Notes: a model not told the origin generated them from the letters alone. Shown: positions 38,111-48,463, counted from the stretch's first letter. The stretch: 64,000 bases of DNA from Nitrosospira multiformis (GCF_900110185.1 NZ_FOCT01000005.1:73076-137075); one strand, 5' to 3'. Translations and numbers: made by a program.

Positions 38111-38204
38111 GGCCCTCTCCTTTCCAGTTAATCAACAGGTTGCGATATTTTTTGTATATACGCAACTCTTCAGTACCAGGATCGTATGCCGATTTAATTG
38201 TCAA
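38103..38204 (-). CDS. Possible 33-residue ORF coupled to the BrnA-like gene
   Basis: It starts with TTG at 38204 after AGAAAGAG, encodes a charged peptide (SAYDPGTEELRIYKKYRNLL) and overlaps the BrnA-like ATG by eight bases. It occupies the place where a BrnT toxin gene would normally be but shows no BrnT motif I recognise. The TTG may instead belong to a TTGACA promoter element. Low confidence. Confidence 0.3.
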   Translation of the reverse strand: MTIKSAYDPGTEELRIYKKYRNLLINWKGEGHE

Positions 38205-38456
38205 CTCTTTCTGGATTGGCTAGATTGGCAATTAAATTGGCATATTGTTTATACAAAACGCAGCAAAGTCAACCTTAATTAACCATTATGAGCCCGGGTC
38301 TTTTCTCTTTCCCCCAACTCGCCTCGATCCGGTTTTTTATTTCCATACGTTAAGTATTTAACAGTAAAAGCTTTCTTGTATTTCTTGTATTGTTAATCTG
38401 TCTACTCGCTTTTTTCCTCCCTAAACGAAGAAGCGATTGCAGCAAACTCCCTTCCC
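38205..38456. other. AT-rich gap with operator-like palindrome and antitoxin fragment
   Basis: The near-palindrome TTGTATAAACAA (minus strand, about 38247-38258) and GTATATAC inside the small ORF are possible ribbon-helix-helix operator half-sites. Near 38429-38450 a 21-base string repeats, with one difference, the part of the BrnA-like gene encoding EFAAIAS, suggesting a decayed duplicate. No intact gene is seen. Confidence 0.35.
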
Positions 38457-38480
38457 GGCCCGACGTTCGTCGGGCCTTTT
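38457..38480 (+). terminator. Rho-independent terminator-like hairpin
   Basis: GGCCCGAC-GTTC-GTCGGGCC followed by TTTT on the plus strand. It is an eight-pair GC-rich stem. No plus-strand gene directly precedes it; it borders the IS remnant that starts a few bases further on and may be a relic of a displaced gene. Confidence 0.6.
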
Positions 38481-38484
38481 GTAG

Positions 38485-38850
38485 TGGTCAAGTAATCTCG
38501 GATCCGGGATAGGTTGTATTGCTGCCATTTCCGTCCATGGATGGCGGTGACAGATAGCCCAGTTTCGAATGTAATCTGCTCCCGTTGTAGAAGCTCATGA
38601 TGTAATTAGTAATATCATGCTGAGCCTCGCCGTGAGTGGCATAGTCACGTTGCCACACGCGCTCCATTTCAAGTTCAAAAAGAAGCGCTCCATCATGGCC
38701 TTATCCCCGCAGTTGCCTTTGCCGCTCATGCTGATGCTGTACTGAGCGAGCAAGCTCTGATATTCAAGGCTTGCATCTGATTGCCCCGATAGGAATGCAA
38801 TAGCAATCCTGGGCAGACTTGGCCGATCCACGGAACCGGCCGTGTAATAC
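38485..38850 (-). pseudogene. IS3-family transposase remnant (OrfB C-terminal part)
   Basis: Minus-strand translation across frames gives ASLEYQSLLAQYSISMSGKGNC, then AMMERFFLNLK, matching the C-terminal catalytic region of IS3-family OrfB, where the conserved string is close to GNCYDNAMMERFF-LK. Here the Tyr and Asn are changed to Gly and Lys, the frame breaks after the LK, and everything N-terminal including the first two DDE acids is missing. The remaining 3' part reads on to motifs like YNGSRLHSKLGYLSP in another frame. Inactive. Confidence 0.82.
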
Positions 38851-38859
38851 TGAGAAGTA

Positions 38860-39587
38860 CCGGATTGAACATGGCCGGCAGATCAGCTCTCTTCGTGCAG
38901 CATATTCTCGCGGCTAAGCTGGCCGACTAAAACCGATGGTTTAAACCTTGGGATGGAAAACTAATAGGAGGGCTAAGAACCTATTAATTTACCTATGGAC
39001 ATCCGAAGGGGTTGCGTTCGATTGGGATGACATCAGGATGACATCAGGTGGGTTCGTGGGGTAATCCATGTTCACAAGGCCAAGACCCAAAAGCCAAGAA
39101 CATCAAGATACCAAAAACGATTTCTTCCCTGAGAGAGGTGAAGATGCTGGAACCGACGTACCAGGTACTCCCTGCACAGAAGCAGACACTTTTCTGATCG
39201 GAAACGAGGTATTACAGAATCCAGGCACGCTGAGGTGCTGGAAGGGGAACGAGGCAATGCGCGAAAGCTATTGGAAACCCGCCGTGATCCGAGATGAGCG
39301 AGGTGACGATGCTCTTATCAGACGGACATCCTTATACATCCATGATGCTCTTTGCCGCGAAGTCACCCACGCGGGAAACTCAGCAGATGAATCAGTCTGA
39401 CTGGGGGATGATCCGGCAGATTTACGGAAAATTTATGCTTATCCCGTGCCGGATGCCGGCGAAAAAGCGGTAAAAATCCTCTCAGAAAAGCTGTGATTAA
39501 GTTGTAATTCCGATGCCAAAATACCCCATTTAGCACCTATTTAATCTATCCCTTCCTAAGAAAACTTCCTTTAAATCAATAACCTGT
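38860..39587. other. Intergenic stretch without recognised gene
   Basis: About 730 bases between the IS remnant and the initiator tRNA. The longest frame (39068-39400, plus, 110 residues) is hydrophilic with no recognisable domain and no good RBS; I do not call it. The region probably reflects past insertion and decay. Confidence 0.5.
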
Positions 39588-39664
<77 letters not shown>

Positions 39665-40019
39665 CCAGAGAAGTGAGATTATAACAAGCCGGGTTTATAA
39701 AGGTCAAATCTCTTTTATTACAATTATGATTATGGGTTATGCTCGCCTTAATCCGAATGCCTTTCAGAAGAGGAAAGGAAAAACGGAAAACGACCTCCTT
39801 TTTTACATCCTATCATTAATTCCCATTTTCTTATGAGAGTTAGCGCACAGAGAGGCGGGTAAAATAGGGGCAATATTTGATCTTGCGATCCTGTGCACGT
39901 TAAATTCCGCTTACTCGCTGCCCTCAGCCGTTTGTGCTCGGATAAGCAGAAAGGGGACAGGCCGCCCGAAGGTTAAAGGGTTTAGAAAGGCGATAAGTCC
40001 TTATGAGGGTGTGGGCAAC
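39665..40019. other. Gap upstream of the REC-GGDEF gene
   Basis: About 355 bases with no convincing coding sequence or riboswitch fold that I can recognise. It should contain the promoters of the tRNA (leftward) and of the response regulator gene (rightward). A c-di-GMP riboswitch was looked for by eye and not seen. Confidence 0.4.
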
Positions 40020-40958
40020 ATGATTACCGAAGCTGATATTCATACAGCAAGGATTCTGATTGTTGATGATCAGGAAACAAATGTCCAGTTGCTGGAAAGC
40101 ATGCTAGCCGCCGCAAACTACACGTCTGTCACTTCGACGACCGATCCGTTCAAGGTGTATGAGCTGCATCGGCAAAACCACTACGATCTGATTTTGCTCG
40201 ATTTGAAAATGGCCGGCATGGATGGGTTTCAGGTACTCGAAGCCTTGAAAGAAATCGAAGCAGATGGATATCTACCTGTATTGGTCGTCACCGCCAACCC
40301 CGATTCCAAACTGCGAGCGCTTCAGTCCGGCGCCAAGGATTTTGTCAGTAAGCCTTTTGACATGAGTGAAGTGCTTGCGCGCGTGCATAATCTGCTCGAA
40401 GTGCGGCTGCTACATCAGCAAGCGCGCAGTTATGCAAAATCGCAAGAATTTATGGCGCTGCATGATCCGCTGACGGGACTGGCCAACAGACGGCTTCTGG
40501 TGGAAAGAGTATCGCAGGCTATCATCCATGCAAAGCGCAACAATAGCGTTATGGCGGTCTTGTATCTGGATCTGGATGGGTTCAGGCAAATCAACAACAC
40601 ACTGGGTCACGATATAGGTGATCTGCTTTTGAAGCTGGTTGCGGCGCGCCTGATTGCCGCAGTTCGCCAGGAAGATACCGTGGCTCGGCTCGGCGGGGAT
40701 GAGTTTGTGATTTCGATGCCGCATGTAAGCAATCTCGATGGCATAAGTCGTACAGCGGAAAAAGTAATAAAAGCACTATCGCAACCTTACAGCATTCAGG
40801 GAAATACCATCACCCTGACCGCAAGCGCTGGTGTCGGGATTTTCCCTGATAATGGCAAAGATGCGAAAACCCTTTTGAAGAATGCAGATGCTGCCCTGCT
40901 GGAAGCAAAGCAGGCGAACAAAAATACTTATCGAATTTCAGAACGAGTAAGCGTCTAG
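40020..40958 (+). CDS. Response regulator with GGDEF diguanylate cyclase domain
   Basis: About 312 residues (a GTG at 40011 would add three). REC domain: ILIVDDQETN, phospho-acceptor Asp in LILLDLKMAGMDG, conserved Lys in FVSKPFD. The C-terminal GGDEF domain has LTGLANRR, an intact active-site GGDEF and an RxxD inhibitory site (RQED) five residues before it, so it should make c-di-GMP with product inhibition. It is the WspR/PleD-like output type. The next gene carries a paralogous REC domain, suggesting tandem duplication with domain exchange. No histidine kinase is adjacent. Confidence 0.93.
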   Translation: MITEADIHTARILIVDDQETNVQLLESMLAAANYTSVTSTTDPFKVYELHRQNHYDLILLDLKMAGMDGFQVLEALKEIEADGYLPVLVVTANPDSKLRALQSGAKDFVSKPFDMSEVLARVHNLLEVRLLHQQARSYAKSQEFMALHDPLTGLANRRLLVERVSQAIIHAKRNNSVMAVLYLDLDGFRQINNTLGHDIGDLLLKLVAARLIAAVRQEDTVARLGGDEFVISMPHVSNLDGISRTAEKVIKALSQPYSIQGNTITLTASAGVGIFPDNGKDAKTLLKNADAALLEAKQANKNTYRISERVSV

Positions 40959-41194
40959 CGTTCAGCCCCGTTTCCGCCATTATTGCTGTGTCGCCGCAAA
41001 TTTCCCATATTTTGCTGAAATTAGGACATTTATCCGAAAACAACATTCTGTTTCTGATCGCCAAGAAAATATAATAATGACTCGCTCAAGAAAAAGAAGA
41101 ATCAGTTTTTTCGTGCCCTATTCGTCTATTTAGAGAGGTTACGAGCAGAGGAAAATGATGAAATCGGTTAACGGGAACAAACAGGATAAAAATA

Positions 41195-42037
41195 ATGATC
41201 AATAAACCTGACACTATGAACGCTAAAATCCTGATCGTGGATGATCAAGAGGCCAACGTCCGGCTGCTTGAACAGATGCTGAGCGACGCGGGTTATAAAA
41301 ACATTACCTCGACAATGGATCCGCGCGAAGTCAGCGATCTCTATCGGCAGAATCGTTACGATCTCATTCTTCTTGATCTGTATATGCCGGGGATGGATGG
41401 TTTTCAGGTATTGGAAGCGCTAAAGAAAATTGAACGGGAAGGTTATCTTCCGGTACTCGTAATCACTGCGCAACCGGGTCATAAGTTGCGGGCGCTGCAA
41501 GCAGGAGCAAAGGATTTCGTCAGCAAGCCGTTCGACCTGATTGAAGTTCAGACCCGTATTCAAAATATGCTGGAAGTGCGCCTGCTGTATAAGCAGTTGG
41601 AGGATTACAATAAAAGGCTGGAACAAACGGTAGCGGAGCGAACCGCAGAGCTGCGTGAAAGTGAGGCCAGATTTCGCCGTCTCACGGAACTGGCTTCCGA
41701 CTGGTACTGGGAACAGGATGAAAAGGGAAATTTCACCAAAGTTTACGGTCCTGTCCTGGATATGCTGGGGATTAAGGTCGACCACTTGATGGGAGAATCC
41801 AAGGGACATAATGGAGCGCGCTGGAACGAAGCGGAGTATTCAGTTTTCAAGGCAAATATCGCGGCAAGACGGCCTTTTATCGATTTTATCTACCGACGGA
41901 CCAAGCCGGATGGGTCGACGCAATATCTGATGGTCAGCGGTGAACCCATGTTCGATTCTTCCGGCCGCTTTACCGGCTACCGGGGTATTGGCAAGGACGT
42001 CACCGATAGCATGCATGCAAATCAAGCTTCACAATGA
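41195..42037 (+). CDS. Response regulator with PAS domain (REC-coiled coil-PAS)
   Basis: 280 residues. The REC domain (ILIVDDQEANV, LILLDLYMPGMDG, FVSKPFD) is closely similar to that of the preceding gene. A short coiled coil (LEDYNKRLEQTVAERTAEL) leads to a PAS domain (RFRRLTELASDWYWEQDEKG; RGIGKDVTD). No kinase, GGDEF or EAL domain follows, so it ends without a known output and may act by protein contact, or have lost a C-terminal domain. Its stop overlaps the truB stop by nine bases, convergently. Confidence 0.88.
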   Translation: MINKPDTMNAKILIVDDQEANVRLLEQMLSDAGYKNITSTMDPREVSDLYRQNRYDLILLDLYMPGMDGFQVLEALKKIEREGYLPVLVITAQPGHKLRALQAGAKDFVSKPFDLIEVQTRIQNMLEVRLLYKQLEDYNKRLEQTVAERTAELRESEARFRRLTELASDWYWEQDEKGNFTKVYGPVLDMLGIKVDHLMGESKGHNGARWNEAEYSVFKANIAARRPFIDFIYRRTKPDGSTQYLMVSGEPMFDSSGRFTGYRGIGKDVTDSMHANQASQ

Positions 42038-42970
42038 CTGCTCGAATCTTATGAGTCTTTTCGGTGAGATGTAACCTTCCGTTGAAATTTCCCCCAGCCC
42101 AAGAAATCGCTGCGCCTTGTCATACAATCGTACCTGTCTTCCTGGTGAAAGGCTTTCCCCTGCCGGGTGACTACTCGGGATTGCGCGTCCCTGGAGCAGA
42201 GATAAAGCCGCAGCGGAATCCACAATAAGCGCGGGAAAAGACCCCAGGAGGCTATCGGCTGGCAGCAGGCAGGAATCCCGTTGAGATGGCGGCATAGCTT
42301 CGAGTGCAGTCAGTGTATGTGCCTGTGGCAAATCAAAACCGCCCAGTGCGCTCCGGCGCAACGCAGTAAGATAAGCACCACCGCATCCCAGCGCGCGTCC
42401 CAGGTCCTCTGCCAGCGTGCGAACATAGGTACCACTTCCACACGTCACCCGTATGCGCATTTCGTTGCCTTGATACGCCTCGATACTCAAGTCGTGGACC
42501 GTTATCGCTCGTGGCTGCCGTTCGATTTCCACTCCTGCCCTGGCAAAGGTATACATGGGTTTACCGCGATGCTTGATTGCACTGTACATGGGCGGCACTT
42601 GCGTAATTACACCGATAAAGCTTTTGCGTACTGCCTCAATTTTCTCCCATGTCAGATCCACGCATTGAGGTTCCACACCGGCAGCAATTGAAATTTCCCC
42701 CTCTGCATCACCAGTCGTACTCATATAGCCAAGTCTCAGCACGGCCTCATATGTCTTGTCTGCACCGAGCAGCGCCGATGAAAATTTGGTTGCTTCCCCA
42801 AAGCAGATGGGCAGCAAGCCTGTCGCCATGGGGTCAAGCGTGCCCGTATGGCCAGCCTTATGAACGGAAAAAATGCGTTTGGCGGCCTGCAGGGCCTGAT
42901 TGGAAGAAAGACCGGGGGCCTTATCGAGCAGCAGCACGCCGCTGATATGCCGTTTGCTACCTGCGGGCAT
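42029..42970 (-). CDS. truB: tRNA pseudouridine-55 synthase
   Basis: About 313 residues; a TTG at 42997 would add nine. VLLLDKAPGLSSN, HKAGHTGTLDPMATGLLP (catalytic Asp) and the RVTCGSGTYVRTLAEDLG motif are diagnostic. A C-terminal PUA-like domain completes the TruB II form. It modifies U55 in the T loop of tRNAs. Last gene of the rimP-nusA-infB-rbfA-truB run. Confidence 0.96.
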   Translation of the reverse strand: MPAGSKRHISGVLLLDKAPGLSSNQALQAAKRIFSVHKAGHTGTLDPMATGLLPICFGEATKFSSALLGADKTYEAVLRLGYMSTTGDAEGEISIAAGVEPQCVDLTWEKIEAVRKSFIGVITQVPPMYSAIKHRGKPMYTFARAGVEIERQPRAITVHDLSIEAYQGNEMRIRVTCGSGTYVRTLAEDLGRALGCGGAYLTALRRSALGGFDLPQAHTLTALEAMPPSQRDSCLLPADSLLGSFPALIVDSAAALSLLQGRAIPSSHPAGESLSPGRQVRLYDKAQRFLGLGEISTEGYISPKRLIRFEQSL

Positions 42971-43155
42971 ATTTGAGCTAGGAGGTCTCGGAGCCAACCC
43001 GAATCCCGGCAGTTACCATCAAAGGTAGAGCAGAATTTGCGGATAATACTGGGAACTGCCAGGGCTCACGATGGGCTAGGTGACATCCGGCTCCTGTCAT
43101 GCAGCTTGCGGAGGTAGCTGCATGAATTCGACCAGATATAAGCGTGATAAACAAT

Positions 43156-43536
43156 TCAGGTGTTGTCAGTTTCTTTTTCAGAACGGTCGGAAGCAACGGC
43201 TTCATCTATCAGTTGCGACAGCCGGACTCCACGTTCGATGGATTCATCATAAATGAAATGCAGTTGCGGTATGACGCGTAGCTTCAACCGATGCAGCAAT
43301 TGGCTGCGCAAAAAGCCCGCGGCATTTTCCAGCCCGTTCTGGACGAGAAAGTTGTCGCTTTCACTATGCAGCGTGGTATAGAAAACTTTCGCGTGCGCAT
43401 AATCCTGGCTCACCTCAACACCAGTCAAGGTAATCATGCCTATGCGCGGATCCTTGAGTTCGTTGCGTATCAGATCGGCCAACTCACGCTGAATCTGATC
43501 GGCAATCCGCAACGTGCGGGAATAATCTTTGGGCAT
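43156..43536 (-). CDS. rbfA: 30S ribosome-binding factor A
   Basis: 126 residues, one KH-like domain: RIADQIQRELADLIRNELKDPRIG, VSQDYAHAKVFYTTL, and RLKLRVIPQLHFIYDESIERG. It assists 16S rRNA 5'-end maturation and 30S assembly. The last dozen residues are charged and variable. It lies 29 bases downstream of infB. Confidence 0.97.
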   Translation of the reverse strand: MPKDYSRTLRIADQIQRELADLIRNELKDPRIGMITLTGVEVSQDYAHAKVFYTTLHSESDNFLVQNGLENAAGFLRSQLLHRLKLRVIPQLHFIYDESIERGVRLSQLIDEAVASDRSEKETDNT

Positions 43537-43565
43537 AAAACTTCAATGCAGGGCTTTCACCCTGC

Positions 43566-46196
43566 TTACAGAGTCCGCGCGATTACCTGGATTTCGTAGG
43601 TTTCCAACTGGTCGCCCACCTGGATGTCGTTAAAGTTCTTAAGAGACAGGCCACACTCGAAACCCGCCCTCACCTCTTTCACATCATCCTTGAAGCGCTT
43701 CAACGAATCCAGTTCTCCGGTATGGATTACCTGTCCATTACGTATCACTCTCACCAGCGAGCCACGCCTGACAAGCCCCTCCTGCACAAGGCAACCGGCC
43801 ACCGCGCCCACTTTGGAAATGCGGAATACTTCGCGAATCTCCAGCAGTCCTGTGATATTCTCCTTGCGCTCGGGCGCCATCATGCCGGAAAGTGCAGCCT
43901 TGATCTCATCCACAGCTTCGTAAATAATGCTGTAATAGCGCACATCCACTCCGGCAGAGTTGATGAGCTTGCGCGCAACGGCATCCGCACGGCTGTTGAA
44001 GCCAATGACAACTGCTTTGGAAGCCAATGCGAGATTGATGTCCGATTCTGTAATCGCCCCCACTCCACTGTGAATGATGTTGACCTTCACCTCGTCAGTG
44101 GAAAGTTGTTGCAGCGCATGCGCCAGGGCCTCGTAAGAACCTTGTACGTCGGCCTTGATAATAAGTGAAAGGACTTTTACTTCTCCCCTCTGCTCGAACA
44201 CGTTCTCCAGTTTGGCTGCTTGCTGCTTTGCAAGTTTTACATCGCGGAACTTGCCTTGGCGGAAGAGGGCAATTTCACGCGCCTTGCGCTCATCCGTCAG
44301 AGCCACCACCGATTCGCCCGCTACGGGAACCTCCGATAAACCCTGGATCTCAACCGGAATGGAAGGTCCTGCCTGCTCCACCTGCTTGCCGCTCTCATCC
44401 AGCATCGCCCGCACCCGGCCATAAGCCGCGCCCGCCAGCAGTATATCGCCGCGCTTCAAGGTACCAGATTGAACAAGTATGGTTGCGACCGGGCCTCGCC
44501 CTTTATCCAGTCGTGATTCGATTACAATTCCCTTTGCCGGCGCATCCTTCGGCGCCTTGAGTTCCAGAACTTCAGCCTGGAGCAGCACGCTTTCCAGCAA
44601 ATCATCGATGCCTTGACCGGTTTTCGCCGAAACCTCGACAAACATGGTTTCACCGCCCCAATCTTCCGGCACCACTTCCTGAGTCACGAGTTCCTGACGA
44701 ATCCGCTCGGGATTGGCTTCCGGTTTGTCGATTTTCGTCATTGCCACTACGATCGGCACCTTCCCCGCCTTGGCATGATGTATTGCTTCAACCGTCTGCG
44801 GCATTACTCCGTCATCCGCCGCCACAACCAATATGACCAGATCGGTAACCTTGGCTCCCCGTGCACGCATAGCCGTAAACGCCTCATGTCCCGGCGTATC
44901 CAGGAACGTCACCATGCCCCTTTCAGTCTCGACGTGATAGGCCCCGATATGCTGGGTGATGCCGCCTGCTTCGCCGCTTGCCACTCGCGTGCGGCGAATG
45001 TAATCCAGAAGCGAGGTCTTACCATGATCCACATGGCCCATCACCGTAACGACCGGTGCACGCGCTTCCATTTTCAATTCGGAAGGTGCGATCTCGGTAT
45101 CAGCCAGGAAGGATTCAGGACTATCGATCGCGGCGTATTTGGCGACATGGCCCAGCTCCTCCACTACGATCATGGCAGTTTCCTGATCCAGCATCTGGTT
45201 GATGGTTACCATGTTACCCATTTTCATCAGAGCCTTGATGACCTCAGCCGCCTTGATGGACATTTTCTGCGCGAGCGCCCCGACAGAAATGGTTTCCGGC
45301 ACCAGCACCTCATGAACCACCGGTTCGGTCGGCGCCGAAAAAGCATGAGGAGTGGGTTCCTCGGTTCTGCCATGTTTATCCTTGCGCACCCGCCAGCCGC
45401 CCTTTGCGCCGGTCAGATCACCCCTGGTCTTGAGTCCACGTTTCTCGACCTTCTCTTCCTTCCAGACAACCTGTTTTGCGGGTTTCTTTTTCTTATCCAC
45501 CTTCTCTTCCGGCTTCACTGCCGGCTTATGCAAGGTACCTTCGGTAGAGGCGGGCTGCGACGGAGCTGCTTCCGCTTCCACAGGCGCCACCGTTTCCGCC
45601 GGGGCTGCCGAAAGAGTTTCAGGCGCAACCGGTACCGCCTCAGGCGCGGCTACAGGAGCAGCCACCGGCGCCGGAGGCGTTGCGGGTTCTTCGGGCTCTT
45701 TGATTTCCACAACCGGAGGCTTTTCACGCAGCCTTTTTTCCCGCAACTCGGCGGCCTGACGCGCAATCAATTCAGCCTGCCGCCTTGCCTCCTCCTGCCG
45801 CAATGCCTGCTGCGCCGCATCGATGACAGGGGTTCGCACCGGAGGCGCAGAAGGAGCGAGGGGCGCAGGGGTTTCAGCCGTTTTCCGTTCGACTGTCAAA
45901 TCGCCTTTTACAAATACGCGCTTCTTGCGCACTTCCACCTGGATGCTGCGTGGCTTACCGGTACTATCCGCCTTCTTGATTTCCGAAGTCTGTCGACGCG
46001 GCAGGGAAATCCGGCCCTTCTCCTCCTTGGCGCCATGAATCTTGCGCAGATACTCGAGAAGCTGCGTTTTGTCCTTCTCCGTGAGGCTATCCTCGGTCAT
46101 GTGCTTACGCACACCTGCGGCCTGCAACTGCTCCAGCAGCACGGTAGGAAGCACGCCAAGTTCACTAGCAAATTGCTCTACATTCATTTGAGACAT
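43566..46196 (-). CDS. infB: Translation initiation factor IF-2
   Basis: 876 residues. An IF2 N-terminal domain (about 1-55), a long Ala/Pro/Glu/Lys linker (about 100-280), a second IF2N region ([20 protein letters not shown]), then the GTPase domain with [14 protein letters not shown] (G1), DTPGHEAF (G3) and MTKIDKPEA (G4), and C-terminal beta-barrel domains with the fMet-tRNA-binding end. It brings initiator tRNA to the 30S subunit. It follows nusA by 17 bases. A 528-codon antisense open frame reflects the GC-rich codon pattern only. Confidence 0.98.
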   Translation of the reverse strand: MSQMNVEQFASELGVLPTVLLEQLQAAGVRKHMTEDSLTEKDKTQLLEYLRKIHGAKEEKGRISLPRRQTSEIKKADSTGKPRSIQVEVRKKRVFVKGDLTVERKTAETPAPLAPSAPPVRTPVIDAAQQALRQEEARRQAELIARQAAELREKRLREKPPVVEIKEPEEPATPPAPVAAPVAAPEAVPVAPETLSAAPAETVAPVEAEAAPSQPASTEGTLHKPAVKPEEKVDKKKKPAKQVVWKEEKVEKRGLKTRGDLTGAKGGWRVRKDKHGRTEEPTPHAFSAPTEPVVHEVLVPETISVGALAQKMSIKAAEVIKALMKMGNMVTINQMLDQETAMIVVEELGHVAKYAAIDSPESFLADTEIAPSELKMEARAPVVTVMGHVDHGKTSLLDYIRRTRVASGEAGGITQHIGAYHVETERGMVTFLDTPGHEAFTAMRARGAKVTDLVILVVAADDGVMPQTVEAIHHAKAGKVPIVVAMTKIDKPEANPERIRQELVTQEVVPEDWGGETMFVEVSAKTGQGIDDLLESVLLQAEVLELKAPKDAPAKGIVIESRLDKGRGPVATILVQSGTLKRGDILLAGAAYGRVRAMLDESGKQVEQAGPSIPVEIQGLSEVPVAGESVVALTDERKAREIALFRQGKFRDVKLAKQQAAKLENVFEQRGEVKVLSLIIKADVQGSYEALAHALQQLSTDEVKVNIIHSGVGAITESDINLALASKAVVIGFNSRADAVARKLINSAGVDVRYYSIIYEAVDEIKAALSGMMAPERKENITGLLEIREVFRISKVGAVAGCLVQEGLVRRGSLVRVIRNGQVIHTGELDSLKRFKDDVKEVRAGFECGLSLKNFNDIQVGDQLETYEIQVIARTL

Positions 46197-46213
46197 TAAT
46201 TACCTTCAGTCGG

Positions 46214-47701
46214 CTATGCTCTATCGGCCTGGGCAAACCACGGGGCACGTGCCGCCATGATCAACTGCCTGGCCCGTTCAGTATCCATCTCGACCATTTC
46301 CACCAGATCATCCACAGCCAGGTCGGCCAGGTCTTCCTGGGTGCTTACTCCTTTAGCCGCAAGTTCGCGCGCGGTCTGGCTATCCATGCCTTCCAGCGCG
46401 AGCAGGTCTTCGGCGATGTGCTCCACCTTTTCCTCGCTCACGATGGCTTCGGTCAACAACGCGTTGCGAGCCCGATTGCGAAGCTCGTTGACGGTCTGTT
46501 CGTCAAATGCTTCGATCTCCAGCATTTCGCTAAGCGGCACGTAAGCCACTTCTTCCAGAGTAGTAAAGCCTTCCTGCGCCAGAATGTCCGCCACTTCCTC
46601 ATCCACATCCAGTTTTTCCATGAAGAGCTGGCGCAAAACCGAAAACTCCTCTTCATTTTTTGCCTGCGACTCTTCCATCGTCATGATGTTGAGCTCCCAG
46701 CCCGTCAATTCCGAGGCCAGCCGGACATTCTGGCCTCCACGCCCGATCGCCTGGGCAAGATTGCCTTCATCCACGACAATGTCCATGCTGTGTTTCTCTT
46801 CATCCACCAGAATGCTGCTGATCTCGGCAGGAGCCAGCGCATTGATTACGAATGTGGCGGGGTCATCCGACCAAAGGATGATGTCTACCCTTTCACCCGC
46901 CAGTTCGCCGGTTACGGCCTGGACTCTGGAACCTCGCATCCCTACACAGGTGCCGATCGGATCCACTCGCTGATCATTCGACTTCACTGCGATCTTCGCA
47001 CGCGAACCGGGATCACGCGCTGCCACCTTGATCTCCAGCAAGCCCTCCTCGATCTCAGGCACTTCCAGCTCAAACAGCTTTATCAGAAACTCCGGCGCGA
47101 TTCTTGACAGGATTAACTGCGGACCTCTCGTGGTACGGTCGACCTTGTGCAAGTAAGCGCGCACTCTGTCCCCGACACGCAGATTTTCCTTGGGAATCAT
47201 CTGGTCACGCGGCAATATTGCCTCTACCCTGCCGGATTCGATAATCGCGTTCCCGCGTTCCATGCGCTTGATGGTCCCGGTAACCATATATTCCTTGCGC
47301 TCGAGAAAATCGTTCAGGATCTGCTCGCGTTCGGCATCACGGATTTTCTGGAATATCACCTGTTTCGCCGCCTGGGCGCCGATGCGCCCGAATTCCACCG
47401 GTTCCAGGATTTCTTCGATATATTCGTCAAGCTTGATTTCAGGATTTTGCCGAGAGGCCTCGCTCAGCGATATCTGACGGGCGGGATCCTCCACTGCATC
47501 GTCTGCCACCACCTGCCAACGGCGCAAGGATTGATAGTCCCCTGTCTGGTGGTCGATCGACACGCGCACGTCAGCGTCCTCGTTAAAACGCTTTTTCGTG
47601 GCGGACGCCAATGCAAGTTCAAGTGCGGCAAAAACAATGTTCTTTTCGACATTCTTTTCGCGCGCCAGTGCATCCACCAATAGCAAAACCTCGCGGCTCA
47701 T
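46214..47701 (-). CDS. nusA: Transcription termination/antitermination factor NusA
   Basis: 495 residues, full length. Domains in order: N-terminal RNAP-binding ([18 protein letters not shown]), S1 ([16 protein letters not shown]), two KH domains ([38 protein letters not shown]), and two C-terminal acidic Helix-hairpin repeats (residues about 370-490), as in E. coli NusA. It controls pausing, termination and antitermination, and in E. coli it represses its own operon. Confidence 0.98.
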   Translation of the reverse strand: MSREVLLLVDALAREKNVEKNIVFAALELALASATKKRFNEDADVRVSIDHQTGDYQSLRRWQVVADDAVEDPARQISLSEASRQNPEIKLDEYIEEILEPVEFGRIGAQAAKQVIFQKIRDAEREQILNDFLERKEYMVTGTIKRMERGNAIIESGRVEAILPRDQMIPKENLRVGDRVRAYLHKVDRTTRGPQLILSRIAPEFLIKLFELEVPEIEEGLLEIKVAARDPGSRAKIAVKSNDQRVDPIGTCVGMRGSRVQAVTGELAGERVDIILWSDDPATFVINALAPAEISSILVDEEKHSMDIVVDEGNLAQAIGRGGQNVRLASELTGWELNIMTMEESQAKNEEEFSVLRQLFMEKLDVDEEVADILAQEGFTTLEEVAYVPLSEMLEIEAFDEQTVNELRNRARNALLTEAIVSEEKVEHIAEDLLALEGMDSQTARELAAKGVSTQEDLADLAVDDLVEMVEMDTERARQLIMAARAPWFAQADRA

Positions 47702-47727
47702 GTTACCTCCAGCCAGTTACTCATAGA

Positions 47728-48156
47728 TTACAATTTTGGAACGAGGCGAACCTTCTCAAGGTTAGTGAGTTCAAGGTCCAGCATTTTTCCATCTACTTCC
47801 AGTTTTAAAATCCCGTCCTTCACTTCGCGCAAAATGCCGACAAAATTTCTTTGCCCCTGTAACGCCACCCGCAGCCTGAGTTTAACGGACTCTCCCGCAA
47901 AGCGGATAAAATCCGCTGTCTTTTTCAGCGGCCGGTCGAGGCCCGGGGAGGATATTTCCAGCCTGTCATAATCCACGTTCTCGACGGCGAGAAACCGGCT
48001 CAGATGATTACTGACAGTCACGCAATCATCCACACTCACACCACCGGGCTTGTCGATAAATATCCGCAACAGCTTTCCCCCTGGCGACCGCTCCAGGTCA
48101 ACCAGCTCATAACCCAGTCCTGCAAGGGTCGGTTCGAGCAATTCGTACAGATCCAT
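47728..48156 (-). CDS. rimP: Ribosome maturation factor RimP
   Basis: 142 residues: [45 protein letters not shown], and a C-terminal SH3-like domain (about 90-140). It is needed for 30S maturation and is the first gene of the nusA-infB operon, 26 bases before nusA. A terminator-like hairpin lies within its leader. Confidence 0.97.
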   Translation of the reverse strand: MDLYELLEPTLAGLGYELVDLERSPGGKLLRIFIDKPGGVSVDDCVTVSNHLSRFLAVENVDYDRLEISSPGLDRPLKKTADFIRFAGESVKLRLRVALQGQRNFVGILREVKDGILKLEVDGKMLDLELTNLEKVRLVPKL

Positions 48157-48171
48157 AGTGCCGATACAAAC

Positions 48172-48196
48172 AAAAAATGGGCTGCAAGAAGCCCAT
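48172..48196 (-). terminator. Terminator/attenuator hairpin in the rimP-nusA-infB leader
   Basis: Minus strand: ATGGGCT-TCTTGC-AGCCCATT followed immediately by TTTTT, ending about 15 bases before the rimP ATG. No minus-strand gene lies between it and the divergent acs start, so any transcript reaching it must begin in the rimP leader. It is therefore an attenuator candidate rather than an ordinary gene-end terminator. Confidence 0.7.
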
Positions 48197-48463
48197 CGTT
48201 ATTATTCTATTTTAACAAACATTTATGATCGGGGAAATAGGAACTGAGTTCCGCTTTCATGATCAACTGACAAAAAATCTGCCAAAAAGTTTTTTCTGCC
48301 AATGCGTTATAGAAAAAAAACGGCAACTCCGCAAGAGCGGACCACAATACGCGGATTTGCCATCGGCATGCATAAATGGCGGATCGGTATGAAAAAACTT
48401 ATTACAAAAAGCGTCGAATGATACAATTTATCAGCCCAAACAAAAATATTCAGGGAGGTAGCT
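48197..48463. promoter_or_regulatory. Divergent control region between rimP and acs
   Basis: The region must carry leftward promoter(s) for rimP-nusA-infB and a rightward one for acs. It is AT-rich with several A/T runs and a weak hairpin (CCGC-TCTT-GCGG near 48330). I see no clear sigma-70 or sigma-54 site. No gene. Confidence 0.4.

Noticed and set aside
39068..39400. 110-residue plus-strand ORF near the IS3 relic
   Set aside because: No domain, no good ribosome binding site and no coding neighbours; may be decayed DNA.
39841..40010. Possible c-di-GMP riboswitch before the GGDEF gene
   Set aside because: The conserved GEMM core strings and paired elements are not present.
44613..46199. 528-residue open frame antisense to infB
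   Set aside because: His/Arg-rich shadow frame of the GC-rich infB coding strand; no RBS or domain.
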